From assembly GCA_947448735.1 (NCBI GenBank), contig CANFOS010000017.1:1-64000 (forward strand): a stretch of 64,000 nucleotides of DNA, written 5' to 3'. Made by a program: the position numbers and the translations under genes. Shown piece by piece: positions 25,813 through 35,323 of the stretch (within the stretch, counting starts at the first letter, position 1; every line of letters begins with the position of its first letter). The stretch is from Comamonadaceae bacterium (GTDB lineage: Bacteria > Pseudomonadota > Gammaproteobacteria > Burkholderiales > Burkholderiaceae_C). The notes under the pieces are model-generated. The model searched no databases. It saw only the letters and a program-made list of their open reading frames with translations, and was not told where the DNA came from.

Positions 25813-27204
25813 ATGAACACCCCTGAATTTGTGTTGCGCGGCGGCACCTTGGTAGATGCCGGTACAGACGGCACACCCATGGATTTGCTCATTCGAGACG
25901 GCAAAATTGCCGCTCACTTGACCCCAGGCACGCCAGTTGATGCCTCCATTCCCCTGCAGTCGGCAAAAGGTTTGCACATCTTTCCCGGCTTGATCGATGC
26001 TCACATCCACTTTGGTTTTGGCGAAAAAATTACCGAGTACGCCACTGAGACCATCTATGCGGCGCAAGGTGGCTTCACCACGGTGCTGGGCTACTTTCTC
26101 AACAACGAAGCCTATGCGGATGTTTTCAAACGTGAACAAGAGTACGCCAGAACACGCGCCTACATTGATTACGCGTTTCACTTCAGTACCGCCAACGAAG
26201 AGCACATTCACGAATTGGCAGATTACGTCAAAACCTATGGCGTGACCTCCTTCAAGTACTTCATGAATTTCAAGGGCGAGGAAGGCCGCTACCTGGGCCT
26301 GGACGGCACCGACGATGGCTATTTGTTTGACCTCTTGAGCAAGGCCGCCAGCATTGGCGATGTCAAAGTGGTTTGCCACACCGAGAACATTGAGATCGTG
26401 AATCGTATTCGCGCCCGCATTCAGGCCAGTGGTGGCTCCAACCTGAAAGATTGGTCGCGAGCCAAGCCCGCCTTCACAGAAGCAGAAAGCTCAGTGCGGG
26501 CCATGTACTTTGCCGAACATTTGGGCGCACAAATTTACATTCCGCACATCAGCACCCGCATGGCGCTTGATGAGGTGCGCAAGTGGCGCGGCCGCTACGA
26601 CAAAGTCTTTGTTGAAACCTGTCCGCATTACCTCACGCACACAGAAGACTCAGACCTGCTGGGCATGGGCAAAGCCAATCCACCATTTAGAAGTGCAGAC
26701 GATGTGGCGGCCATGTGGGAAGGTTTGCAGGACGGCACCATTGATGTGGTGGCTTCCGACCATTGCCCGCGCAAACGTGCCACCAAAGAAAAACCGCTCT
26801 GGCTGGCATCCCAGGGTTTCCCCGGCACAGCCACCATCTTGCCAGTATTGCTGCACGAGGGTTATCACAAAGGCCGCTTGAGCCTGCGACGCATTGCCGA
26901 AGTGCTGACGCAAGCACCAGCCAAAATTTTCAATGTGGCACCTCGCAAAGGCAGCTTGGCCATTGGTGCCGATGCAGACATCACCTTGGTCGATTTGAAC
27001 CTGAGTCGTGTTGTCAATCCAGCCGAATTGGGTTCGTACTCGGACTACAGCTTGTACGAGGGTCAGAACCTCAAAGGCTGGCCCGTTCAAACCATTGTGC
27101 GCGGCACCACGGTCATGTCAAACGGAAAGATTCTGGGGCAACCAGGTTTTGGCAACTACATCTTTCGCTCGCTGGCGGAACCCAAAGAAGGCGCACAATC
27201 ATGA
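25813..27204 (+). CDS. Hydantoinase/dihydroorotase-like amidohydrolase (cyclic amidase)
   Basis: The 463-residue cytoplasmic enzyme has the full ligand set of a binuclear amidohydrolase: H64 and H66 (DAHIHF), a likely carboxylated K148 (SFKYFM), H189 (CHTEN), H245 (PHIST) and D316 (SDHCP). This set is shared by dihydropyrimidinases, D-hydantoinases, allantoinases and imidases, which open five- or six-membered cyclic amides. Sequence alone does not fix the substrate. The stop overlaps the next gene (ATGA), an isochorismatase-like amidase, which could hydrolyse the opened product. RBS-like AAAGAGA precedes the ATG. Confidence 0.88.
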   Translation: MNTPEFVLRGGTLVDAGTDGTPMDLLIRDGKIAAHLTPGTPVDASIPLQSAKGLHIFPGLIDAHIHFGFGEKITEYATETIYAAQGGFTTVLGYFLNNEAYADVFKREQEYARTRAYIDYAFHFSTANEEHIHELADYVKTYGVTSFKYFMNFKGEEGRYLGLDGTDDGYLFDLLSKAASIGDVKVVCHTENIEIVNRIRARIQASGGSNLKDWSRAKPAFTEAESSVRAMYFAEHLGAQIYIPHISTRMALDEVRKWRGRYDKVFVETCPHYLTHTEDSDLLGMGKANPPFRSADDVAAMWEGLQDGTIDVVASDHCPRKRATKEKPLWLASQGFPGTATILPVLLHEGYHKGRLSLRRIAEVLTQAPAKIFNVAPRKGSLAIGADADITLVDLNLSRVVNPAELGSYSDYSLYEGQNLKGWPVQTIVRGTTVMSNGKILGQPGFGNYIFRSLAEPKEGAQS

Positions 27205-27875
27205 AACCTTGGCACAACATCATCAGCGAAGAAGAACAACGCGCCTATCGTGCCGCTGGCTTTGGACGCCCCACGGGTATTGGCAAGCGCCCTGCGCTGC
27301 TCATCATCGATGTCCAATATCGAACCACCGGCACAACGCCGATGCCTTTTTTTGAAGCCATCAAAGAGTTCCCCACCAGTTGCGGCGAAGTGGCTTGGAA
27401 GGCTGTTGGCAACATCAAGTTATTGGCCGACGAGTTTCGCAAGCGCGGTTGGCCCGTTTTGTACCCTCACGTTGCACCCAAGGTGCAAAACGAAGGCGGC
27501 CGTTTGGCAGACAAAGTGCCGGCCATCATGAACATTGCGGCCAATGGCTACCATTTTGTTAAAGACATTGAGCCGCATCCCGGCGACGTGCTGTTGCCCA
27601 AGAAGCACCCGAGTGCATTTTTTGCAACTGCTCTGACCAGCCACCTGATTGATTTGCAAGCAGACACCCTGATCGTTACCGGCTGCAGCACCAGTGGCTG
27701 TGTGCGCTCCAGCGTGGTTGATGCTTTTTCCCTGAACTTCAAAGTCTTGGTGCCAGAAGATGCCGTCTACGACCGGAGCCATGTCTCACACGCGGTGAAC
27801 TTGTTTGATATGTCTGAGAAGTATGCTGACGTTGCACCGACACAAGAAGTATTGGAAACCTTGAGAAGAATTTGA
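27201..27875 (+). CDS. Isochorismatase-family amidohydrolase (N-carbamoylsarcosine amidase-like)
   Basis: The 224-residue cysteine hydrolase starts at the ATG that overlaps the previous stop. The catalytic triad is D37 (LLIIDVQ), K134 (PKKHPSAFF) and C167 (TSGCVRSS). The same fold serves N-carbamoylsarcosine amidase, maleamate amidase and ureidoacrylate amidase. Directly after a cyclic-amide hydrolase it most plausibly removes ammonia (or carbamate) from the ring-opened half-amide or ureide. A nicotinamidase role is less likely because the NAD-salvage context is absent. Confidence 0.88.
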   Translation: MKPWHNIISEEEQRAYRAAGFGRPTGIGKRPALLIIDVQYRTTGTTPMPFFEAIKEFPTSCGEVAWKAVGNIKLLADEFRKRGWPVLYPHVAPKVQNEGGRLADKVPAIMNIAANGYHFVKDIEPHPGDVLLPKKHPSAFFATALTSHLIDLQADTLIVTGCSTSGCVRSSVVDAFSLNFKVLVPEDAVYDRSHVSHAVNLFDMSEKYADVAPTQEVLETLRRI

Positions 27876-27947
27876 GTTTCCCCATTTGAGTTCCCCAAAG
27901 AGTAGGGCCATTTTGGCCAATGTTTGTTCCACCAACCTGGAGAGAAA

Positions 27948-29108
27948 ATGAAACTTTCAAATCGACGTCGTATGCTGGCGCTGTCAGCGCTGATCATGAG
28001 TGGCGCAGCGTTCACAAGCGCCGCGCTGGCGCAAGGCAAGGAGACCCTGAAATTTGGACTTGCGATGCCGCTTTCTGGCTCGCAAGCCTTGTATGGTGCC
28101 GACCAGGTGAAAGCCGCTCAATGGGCTGTTGCAGACATCAACGCCAAAGGTGGCGTCAATGGCAAGCAACTGGAAATGATTGTGGTGGACACGCAAGCCG
28201 ACCCTCAGCTGGGAATCAATGCCGTCAAGCGCCTGACCAGCGTCGACAAAGTGCCCGTTTTCATCACCGCCTGGAGCTCTGTGGTGAAAGCCGTGGCCCC
28301 TATCGCCAACCGAGACAAAGTGTTGGAATTGAGCGTCGGCGCCAACTCCCCCGACATTGCCAAACTGGGTGATTACGTCTACACCACCTTCCCCTTGGCT
28401 GAAGTGGACGTCAGCAGCCTGGCCAAGTACACATTCACCACGCTGGGCAAGAAAACAGCTGCTGTGATGTACATCAATAACGACAGCGGTGTTGAGGGTG
28501 CTGCTATTTACAAGAGCGTGTTTGAAAAAGCTGGCGGCAAGGTTGTCGCCTATGAAGCTTATGACGCCAAAGCCACTGAATTCACCGGGGCGTTACTCAA
28601 GGTGAAGGCATCCAATGCAGAAATCATCCACATTCAGGGTCTGGTGGCAGATTTACCCCAGGTGATTGCACAAATGCGACAACTCGGATTGCAGCAACGC
28701 GTCTCTACCTACTCCGCAGGCTACAACCCCAAAGTGATTGAGCAACTGGGCGCCGCCGCAGAAGGCCTGATCGTGACCTCATTGGCGCCAGGTGTGACAG
28801 ACAACCCGAACGTTGGGCCTTTCATCAGCCGCTGGAAAGATACCGAAAAGCGCGTACCCAACGGCCTGCCTTACACCCAGTACTTGTATGACGGCCCTTA
28901 CTTGGTCGCTGAACTCTACAAGTGGATTGAGAAAAACAAGCTGAGCCCCACCGGTGAAAACATGCGCAAAGCATTGATCACTGCCAAAAACTTTGAACTG
29001 CCCATGACTGGCGGCTTGTCTGTGGGTGAGGATCACCGCGTGAACAAACCCGTTTATCTGTTGACTGTCGACAAAGGTCAGTTCGTTCCTTTGGCCACGA
29101 TCAAATAA
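27948..29108 (+). CDS. Liv-type ABC transporter, periplasmic binding protein
   Basis: The 386-residue protein has a signal peptide (ALSALIMSGAAFTSAALA) and a mature chain beginning KETLKFGLAMPLSG, typical of branched-chain-amino-acid-type binding proteins. GINAVKRLT and NDSGVEGAAIY are the usual lobe motifs. A GGAGAG ribosome site lies 8 bases before the ATG at 27948; the frame opens slightly earlier. It starts a set of five transporter genes, all on the plus strand. Its neighbours suggest it binds the cyclic amide or its open form, not an amino acid. Confidence 0.92.
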   Translation: MKLSNRRRMLALSALIMSGAAFTSAALAQGKETLKFGLAMPLSGSQALYGADQVKAAQWAVADINAKGGVNGKQLEMIVVDTQADPQLGINAVKRLTSVDKVPVFITAWSSVVKAVAPIANRDKVLELSVGANSPDIAKLGDYVYTTFPLAEVDVSSLAKYTFTTLGKKTAAVMYINNDSGVEGAAIYKSVFEKAGGKVVAYEAYDAKATEFTGALLKVKASNAEIIHIQGLVADLPQVIAQMRQLGLQQRVSTYSAGYNPKVIEQLGAAAEGLIVTSLAPGVTDNPNVGPFISRWKDTEKRVPNGLPYTQYLYDGPYLVAELYKWIEKNKLSPTGENMRKALITAKNFELPMTGGLSVGEDHRVNKPVYLLTVDKGQFVPLATIK

Positions 29109-29181
29109 AGCGGTCATGCCTTGGCCACAGCCCATGACTTGTGTCATCGGTTGTGGCCTCTGTGTCAACTAAAGGATCGGT

Positions 29182-30102
29182 GTGATTGATATTTCTATTT
29201 TGCTGCAGATCATCTGGACGGGTTTTGCTGCGTCTACTTACGCCATCTTGTTTGCGGTTGCATTCTCACTGGTGGTCAAAGTCGTCAAAGTTTGGAACTT
29301 TGCGCAGGCAGGCATCATGGCCCTTTCGTTTTATGTCATGTACGCGGCCCATAACAAATTTGGCATTCCACTCCTGCTCTCTGTTGGCATTGGTTTGGTG
29401 GCCACCATCGGTGCCAATGTGTTCATGGACAGGTATGGCCTACAAACCCTGCGGAACAGAAATTCACCCGACCTGACCTTTTTTATTTTCACCCTGGTGG
29501 TGTCCGAATTCCTGGCTTATTTTTTGGCAATGGTTTTTGGTACCGAGCCTGTCGCTTTGAAACCCAACATCATGTCGGGCGTCAACATTGTTAACGGCAT
29601 TGTGATCAGCAACTGGGACATTGAGGCAGTCTGTGTCACCGGCGTTTTGCTCATTGCACTTTACTTCTTCATGAGCAAAACACATGACGGCCAGTTCATG
29701 GCTGCTGTCGCCGACAACCCCGCACTTTCGCGCTTCTACGGCATCAACGTGACACGTGCGTACGTCATCACTTTCGTCATCACCGGTCTGCTCATCACGG
29801 CAGGCATGTATTTGTTCGGAACCCGTGCTTCCATCATTCCCAACACACCGTTGCAAATGATGTTGTTTGCAGTCATTGCAACGCTCCTGGGCGGCATGGG
29901 TCGTATTTTTGGGGCGGCTGTGGCGGCCATTGGCTTGTCACTCATTCAAGGCTTGAGCATTTTTGTCATTCCTTCAGAGTGGCAAGGTCTCATTCTTTAC
30001 GTGTTTCTTTTCATCACTATTTTGTTTTTCCCTCAGGGCGTCAGTTTGCAAAAGTTCAAGCAGCTGCTCAGCCTGTCGAAAAAAGCATCAGCCGCTCAAT
30101 GA
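29182..30102 (+). CDS. Liv-type ABC transporter permease (LivH-like)
   Basis: The 306-residue inner-membrane protein shows about eight hydrophobic segments and the LivH signature VWNFAQAGIMALSFY near residue 35-50; the conserved cytoplasmic loop is near NPALSRFYGINVTRAY. It starts at a GTG with GGATCGG upstream. It pairs with the LivM-like permease 16 bp downstream to form the membrane channel. Confidence 0.92.
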   Translation: MIDISILLQIIWTGFAASTYAILFAVAFSLVVKVVKVWNFAQAGIMALSFYVMYAAHNKFGIPLLLSVGIGLVATIGANVFMDRYGLQTLRNRNSPDLTFFIFTLVVSEFLAYFLAMVFGTEPVALKPNIMSGVNIVNGIVISNWDIEAVCVTGVLLIALYFFMSKTHDGQFMAAVADNPALSRFYGINVTRAYVITFVITGLLITAGMYLFGTRASIIPNTPLQMMLFAVIATLLGGMGRIFGAAVAAIGLSLIQGLSIFVIPSEWQGLILYVFLFITILFFPQGVSLQKFKQLLSLSKKASAAQ

Positions 30103-30118
30103 ACAAAGGTATCTGAAC

Positions 30119-30991
30119 ATGGAGTACTTCATCTCTTTGGCGGTATTGGTGGGGATTTACATCACCCTCAGTTCCAGCTTCAACCTGATCATTGGCTTTG
30201 GCGGATTGGTCAGCATTGCGCATCCCATTTTCTTTGCGCTCGGCGCTTACACAACGGGCCTGCTGGCCATCCATTTTCAAACCCATCCAGTGTTGGCTGT
30301 CTTGGCTGGTGGAGGCGTGGCATTTTTATCTTCCATGATGCTGTCTCTGCCGTCACTGCGAATTTCCGGCGACTACCTGCTGATCACCAGCATTGGATTT
30401 CAATTGGGTTTATTGGAAGTTATCAAACACCTTGGGGTGACAGGCGGCGCTAGTGGCTTGGGCAATATCCCCAATGTTGTTGAGGGTTCTTCCAGGAGTG
30501 CTGTATTTGCTGTCGTTTCTTGCTCGATCGCCGCTGTCGTCGTTTGGATGATTCGATGGCTGCTGACGGGTCCCTATGGGCGAGTGATTACGGCCATGCG
30601 TGACGACGAGTTGGCATTCTCGGCCCTTGGGCGCAACGCGATGATGATCAAGCTCAGTCTGTTTGCAATTGGCTCAGGATTTGCCGGTATTGCGGGTGGC
30701 ATCTACGCTTACTACTTCCAATACATCAGTCCCGATCAATTTGAAATTCTGCAATCAGCCATGCTTTTAACCATGGTGGTGGTGGGTGGTATGGGTTCTC
30801 AATGGGGCCCCGTTGTCGGCGCTGTATTGTTGCTTTTACTACCCCAAGCCATCAGCTTTTTAAACTTGCCTCCGAGTATCATGGCCCCCCTGCAAGGCGT
30901 CATTTTCACAACACTGGTTCTTGTCTTTTTGTTCTGGCGCCCACAAGGTTTGATTGCCCCCAATCAGCGCCAGTCGGCAAAGGATGCGTGA
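30119..30991 (+). CDS. Liv-type ABC transporter permease (LivM-like)
   Basis: The ATG at 30119 gives 290 residues beginning MEYFISLAVLVG; the open frame extends 52 codons upstream within livH and is ignored. GFGGLVSIAHPIFFALGAY is the conserved LivM segment, in parts GFGGLVS and HPIFFALGAY. RDDELAFSALGRN is the ATPase-contact loop. About eight membrane segments are visible. It ends one base before the start of the ATPase gene. Confidence 0.92.
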   Translation: MEYFISLAVLVGIYITLSSSFNLIIGFGGLVSIAHPIFFALGAYTTGLLAIHFQTHPVLAVLAGGGVAFLSSMMLSLPSLRISGDYLLITSIGFQLGLLEVIKHLGVTGGASGLGNIPNVVEGSSRSAVFAVVSCSIAAVVVWMIRWLLTGPYGRVITAMRDDELAFSALGRNAMMIKLSLFAIGSGFAGIAGGIYAYYFQYISPDQFEILQSAMLLTMVVVGGMGSQWGPVVGAVLLLLLPQAISFLNLPPSIMAPLQGVIFTTLVLVFLFWRPQGLIAPNQRQSAKDA

Positions 30992-30992
30992 C

Positions 30993-31751
30993 ATGAGCGC
31001 ATTAATTTCACTCCACGATGTGTGCAAAAGCTTTGGCGGCATTGTGGTGGCTGATCACATCTCGATTGACATCCAGCGCGGCGAAATTTTGGGTCTCATT
31101 GGCCCTAATGGCGCTGGTAAGACATCTCTATTTAATTTGATTTCGGGAGTCTATCCAGCAGACTCCGGCAGCATTTCGGTGTCAGGCCAGTCATTGGACG
31201 GACTCAATTTGTATGAGCGCGCTCGCTTGGGTGTGGCGCGCACATGGCAACACATGCGCCTGTTTGCCAGCATGAGCGTTTTAGAAAATTTATTGGTGGC
31301 ACCCCGCGACTACCCCGGCGAGAAAATCAGCAACATTATTTTCAAATCAAAACAAACAGCAGCCGCAAACCACGCCGTGCGTGAGCGAGCCATGGGTATA
31401 TTGAAGCGTATGCAACTTGAGTCGATCGCTCACAGCAATGTGAACGACATTACTTTTGGGCAACAAAAATTGGTGGGCCTGGCCCGCGCCTTGATGAACG
31501 ACGGTGAATGTCTTTTGTTGGATGAACCCATGGCGGGCGTTGAGGGCAATGCTTACGAAACCATGAAAAGTATTGTGCGTGAAGAAGCCGCGTCCGGCCG
31601 AGCCGTGTGTGTCGTAGAACACAACGTGTCTTTTATCAAGGACCTGTGCAACAGCGCTGTTTTCATGGCCAATGGCAAGATTCTTGAACGTGGAAGTGTT
31701 GACTCGCTGCTGGCGAGCAAAACTTTGGCAGATTTGTATTTCGGCGCGTAA
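30993..31751 (+). CDS. Liv-type ABC transporter ATPase (LivG-like)
   Basis: The 252-residue ATPase starts at the ATG at 30993. Walker A is GPNGAGKTS (37-45) and Walker B with the catalytic Glu is LLLDEPMAGV. The signature region reads TFGQQKL, where LivG proteins usually have YGxQR. The last third carries VCVVEHNVSFI, the H-loop histidine. It is the first of two ATPases that power the transporter. Confidence 0.93.
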   Translation: MSALISLHDVCKSFGGIVVADHISIDIQRGEILGLIGPNGAGKTSLFNLISGVYPADSGSISVSGQSLDGLNLYERARLGVARTWQHMRLFASMSVLENLLVAPRDYPGEKISNIIFKSKQTAAANHAVRERAMGILKRMQLESIAHSNVNDITFGQQKLVGLARALMNDGECLLLDEPMAGVEGNAYETMKSIVREEAASGRAVCVVEHNVSFIKDLCNSAVFMANGKILERGSVDSLLASKTLADLYFGA

Positions 31752-31779
31752 GCGGCGATCAACCAGAAGGAGAGGCTCA

Positions 31780-32463
31780 GTGCTTCAAGTCGATCACGTC
31801 AACGCCTATTACGGAAAACTGCAGGTTCTGCATGATGTCTCATTGACCATTCAGGATGGAGAACGTGTCGGAATCTTTGGCCACAACGGCGCAGGTAAAA
31901 CGACCTTACTGAAATGCTTGGTGGGCGATCTTGCACAAGTCGAAGGTCAGATTCATTATCAAAATCAAGCCATTGTGGCTGGTCAAGTCCACTTGAATGT
32001 GCGCCATGGCATTGGTTTTGTCCCTCAAGGACACAATGTATTCAGGGAGCTTTCTGTTGAGCAAAATTTGCGGATTGCTGGTTTGATGCACGACCCCGCC
32101 TATGCTCAAACAGTTTGCGAAATATTCCCCATCCTTCAAGAACGCAAGTTGCAGTTGGCAGGCTCCTTGAGCGGGGGTCAGCAACAGATGCTGGCCCTTG
32201 GCATGTCGATCATGACACGGCCCCGGCTTTTATTACTCGATGAACCCACCACGGGCCTGGCGCCCATCATTGTGCGAGATGTGCTGACATCCATTCGCGA
32301 CATCAACCAAAAAGAAGGCAGCACGGTGCTGATTGTTGAACAAAATGTGCAGGCCACCTTGAAGCAAGTTGATCGCGCCATTGTTCTCAAATCAGGCCGT
32401 GTCATTTTTGATGGCGCCAGCAAACAATTGCTGGAAGAAAAAAGCCTTTGGCACTTGTTTTAA
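31780..32463 (+). CDS. Liv-type ABC transporter ATPase (LivF-like)
   Basis: A GTG at 31780 preceded by AAGGAGAGG gives 227 residues. Walker A is GHNGAGKTT, the signature is LSGGQQQML, Walker B is LLLDEPTTGLAP and the H-loop is VLIVEQNV. GFVPQGHNVFRELSVEQNL is the LivF-typical Q-loop region, in parts GFVPQG and ELSVEQNL. It closes the five-gene transporter set. Confidence 0.93.
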   Translation: MLQVDHVNAYYGKLQVLHDVSLTIQDGERVGIFGHNGAGKTTLLKCLVGDLAQVEGQIHYQNQAIVAGQVHLNVRHGIGFVPQGHNVFRELSVEQNLRIAGLMHDPAYAQTVCEIFPILQERKLQLAGSLSGGQQQMLALGMSIMTRPRLLLLDEPTTGLAPIIVRDVLTSIRDINQKEGSTVLIVEQNVQATLKQVDRAIVLKSGRVIFDGASKQLLEEKSLWHLF

Positions 32464-32482
32464 ACCAATTCTTCCAAACCCT

Positions 32483-33901
32483 ATGAGCCAGCCCACTTTG
32501 CGCGAATCTGCCGGACGTGGCGTTCAAAACTTGATCGACTGGGCTGTCCAGCAAGAATTGAGCGACATTCCCACCGAAGTCCGTCAACAAACAGTGATGG
32601 TCATTGCCGACGATTTGGCGGCCATGCTCTCCGCTGAAAACGAGCCCCAAGTCACCGCTTCGCAGGCCATGCTGCTTGCCAGTGGACCCGCAGGTCAGGC
32701 TTCGGTTTTTCGATGCGACCGCGCCAAACTTGCACCGCTACAAGCGGCACTGGCCAACGCCTTGGCGGCCAGCTGGAACGAGCTGGACGAAGGCTATCGC
32801 AAGGCCGTATGCCACGCAGGCTTGTACACGCTGCCGATTTTGTTGGCCATCGCTGAAAGCGAAAAGATGGCAGTCAGCGAAGTGCTGCGCGCCAGCACAC
32901 TGGCTTACGAAGTGACTGCGCGATTCGCCAGAACATGGAAGTTCAGTTCGCTGACCATTCATCCGCACGCCCTGTTCAATGCCGTAGGTGCTGCGGCAGC
33001 CGTTGGTTTTTTGCGCAGACTGCCTTCAACGCAAATGCGCCAGGCCATTTGCAATGCCAGCACATTGGGTGTGGTGGGCCCTTACAGCCAAGCCGTGCGT
33101 GGCGCGTTGATACGCAACGCATGGGCGGCTGCTGGTATCTTCAATGGCTTGCAAGCCATTGATTGGGCGACCGCCGGCGTGACGAGCTTGTCTGAAACCC
33201 CCCATGATGTGTATCACGAGACCTTGCACAGTGAGGCTCACATTGAGGAACTCACCAAAGATTTAGGCACCGATTGGGCCGTCAGTTCGGGTTATCACAA
33301 AATCAATGCCTGCTGCCAATATGCACATTCGTCCATTGAAGCCATGCGCGAGATTTTGGACCAGCATCCCGAGCTTGAAGGTGGCACGGGCGTTGCTCAA
33401 ATTGAACTGCAAACGCACGCGCTTGGCATGACCCTGAACGATACGCAACCGGTGACCACTTTGGGTGCCAAGTTCTCCATGCCGCATGCGCTGGCCGCAT
33501 CCCTTGTCTACGGGCATGGCGGCGCAGAAGCCTTCAGCACGCAGTCGATGCAAGACGAGCGCGTCGCGCGCATGCGCCAAAGCGTGGCCATGCGCTTGGT
33601 CGACGAAGAACTGCCATGGCCCCATGACAGACCGGCTTTTGTGACTTTGGTGACGCAAGCTGGACAGCGTTACAGCGCCACCTGCTTAAGTGCGCGTGGT
33701 GGCCCCGATCGGCCCTTCTCAGACGACGAGCTTTGGCAAAAAATCGAAGCCCTGTCTCGCACATCTGCGCCTGGTCTGCCTCGGGCCATGCAATCACTTC
33801 ATGCGCTGTGTGCAAAGAGCATCAATGACACTGAATGGGCCAACACATGGCATGCAGTGGTCGATCAAATATTTCAACCGCCTGCCGAATCAGTACTTTG
33901 A
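32483..33901 (+). CDS. MmgE/PrpD-family protein (first copy)
   Basis: The 472-residue protein starts at the ATG at 32483, 19 bp after the transporter set. It belongs to the MmgE/PrpD fold, whose known members dehydrate 2-methylcitrate, decarboxylate cis-aconitate or epimerise iminodisuccinate. Family-like parts are the helical domain with NALAASWNELDEG (about 90-105), HPHALFNAVGAAAA (about 155-170) and SGYHKINACCQYAHSSI (about 270-287). A second family member lies 1.4 kb downstream and is only distantly similar. In this operon a hydratase or dehydratase acting on a C4-C6 dicarboxylate is a reasonable role. Confidence 0.85.
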   Translation: MSQPTLRESAGRGVQNLIDWAVQQELSDIPTEVRQQTVMVIADDLAAMLSAENEPQVTASQAMLLASGPAGQASVFRCDRAKLAPLQAALANALAASWNELDEGYRKAVCHAGLYTLPILLAIAESEKMAVSEVLRASTLAYEVTARFARTWKFSSLTIHPHALFNAVGAAAAVGFLRRLPSTQMRQAICNASTLGVVGPYSQAVRGALIRNAWAAAGIFNGLQAIDWATAGVTSLSETPHDVYHETLHSEAHIEELTKDLGTDWAVSSGYHKINACCQYAHSSIEAMREILDQHPELEGGTGVAQIELQTHALGMTLNDTQPVTTLGAKFSMPHALAASLVYGHGGAEAFSTQSMQDERVARMRQSVAMRLVDEELPWPHDRPAFVTLVTQAGQRYSATCLSARGGPDRPFSDDELWQKIEALSRTSAPGLPRAMQSLHALCAKSINDTEWANTWHAVVDQIFQPPAESVL

Positions 33902-33910
33902 AAGAAATCA

Positions 33911-35323
33911 ATGAGCGCGATTGACAACCACGATATGGAAGTAGATGTACTGATCATCGGTGCAGGTGGCTGCGGCTTGAGTGCCGCCATTGCCGCATAT
34001 GACGATGGCGCCGACGTGGCCATTGTTGAAAAACGCGACCAGGCCGGTGGCAACACCGCACTCAGTACTGGCTCCATTCCAGGTGCAGGAAGCCGATTTC
34101 AAAAAGAAGCCAACATTGTGGATTCACCCGAGGTCTTGATCGCTGACTTGGAGCGCATTGCAGGCCGACATGAATTGAGCGATGTCAGTGACAAGCTTTC
34201 TCGCATTTCTGCAGAACTGTGCGAGTGGCTGGTCGATAGCGTGCCTGCGCGCATGAGTCTGATTACCGACTATTGCCATGTGGGACACACCGTGCCGCGT
34301 TTGCATGCACCTGCATCGCGCCGAGGCCAAGATTTGATGGACGACTTGTTGGCCGGTGTTCATCAGCGCGGCATTCCTCTGGCTGTCGGTAACCCCGTTC
34401 AGTCTCTGATCACATCCGACCAAGGCGAAGTGATTGGCGCGGTGATTGGTGGCAAAGGCGTTGAAACCACCCGCATCAAGGCTGGCAAGGTCATCTTGGC
34501 CTGCAACGGCTTTGCAGCCAACCGCGATTTGGTCAAAGAGTTTTGCCCCGAAATCGCAGGCGCCGAATACTTTGGTGCGTTGGGCAGTCAAGGTGAAGCG
34601 GTTCAATGGGGGCGCGAACTGGGCGCTCGCCTAGCCAACATGGGCGCCTACCAAGGCTATGCTGCGGTGGCGTACCCGCATGGCTCCCTGCTGTCATGGA
34701 CCACCTTGGAAAAAGGCGGCATCTTGATCAACGCACGAGGTGAGCGATTTGGCAACGAAGACATTGGCTACTCGGGCTATGCGCGATTGGTGCTGGGCCA
34801 ACAGACCGAAGTGTTCGCCATTTTCGACGACCGGATCAAAGCCATTGCCGATAAGGAAGATGAGTTCCGCGAACTGGTCAATTTGGGCGGCATCAAGTCT
34901 GCGTCCAATGTGAATGACCTGGCTGCACTCTTCAAGCTACCGGCCAACACCCTTTCACAAACCCTGAATGCCTATAACGAAGCCGCACAAGGCAAGACGG
35001 CAGACAGTTTTGGCCGAAGCAAATTTGCATTTGCTCCCCTTCAACCCAGCTACTGGATTTGCCGCGTCACGCCTGGTCTGTTCCATACCCAGGGCGGCTT
35101 GGCCATTGACACCAGTGGACGCGTGCTTAAAAAAGATGGAACACCGATCCCCAATTTGTTTGCAGGCGGTGGTGCTGCAGGCGGCATCAGCGGACAAACA
35201 GGTGCCATGGGCTATGCCTCGGGCAATGGGCTTTTGACAGCCATTGGCTTGGGTTATTTGAGTGGCAAAGCAGCCACACAAGAACTCAAAGACACATCGA
35301 CGCTCAAGGGCCCTGAGGCATGA
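33911..35323 (+). CDS. FAD-dependent oxidoreductase, fumarate-reductase-like flavoprotein
   Basis: The 470-residue soluble flavoprotein has the FAD motif VLIIGAGGCGLSAAIAA at 15-31, GGNTALSTGSIPG after it, and a C-terminal GGGAAGGISGQ with ASGNGLLTAIGLGY. It resembles the flavoprotein at 17941-19269 at both ends (HTQGGL near the C-terminus in both), so the two are paralogues of one subfamily. Members reduce or form carbon-carbon double bonds next to carbonyl groups. It lies between two PrpD genes and overlaps the second by 4 bp. Reduction of an alkylmaleate-like intermediate would fit but is unproven. Confidence 0.85.
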   Translation: MSAIDNHDMEVDVLIIGAGGCGLSAAIAAYDDGADVAIVEKRDQAGGNTALSTGSIPGAGSRFQKEANIVDSPEVLIADLERIAGRHELSDVSDKLSRISAELCEWLVDSVPARMSLITDYCHVGHTVPRLHAPASRRGQDLMDDLLAGVHQRGIPLAVGNPVQSLITSDQGEVIGAVIGGKGVETTRIKAGKVILACNGFAANRDLVKEFCPEIAGAEYFGALGSQGEAVQWGRELGARLANMGAYQGYAAVAYPHGSLLSWTTLEKGGILINARGERFGNEDIGYSGYARLVLGQQTEVFAIFDDRIKAIADKEDEFRELVNLGGIKSASNVNDLAALFKLPANTLSQTLNAYNEAAQGKTADSFGRSKFAFAPLQPSYWICRVTPGLFHTQGGLAIDTSGRVLKKDGTPIPNLFAGGGAAGGISGQTGAMGYASGNGLLTAIGLGYLSGKAATQELKDTSTLKGPEA

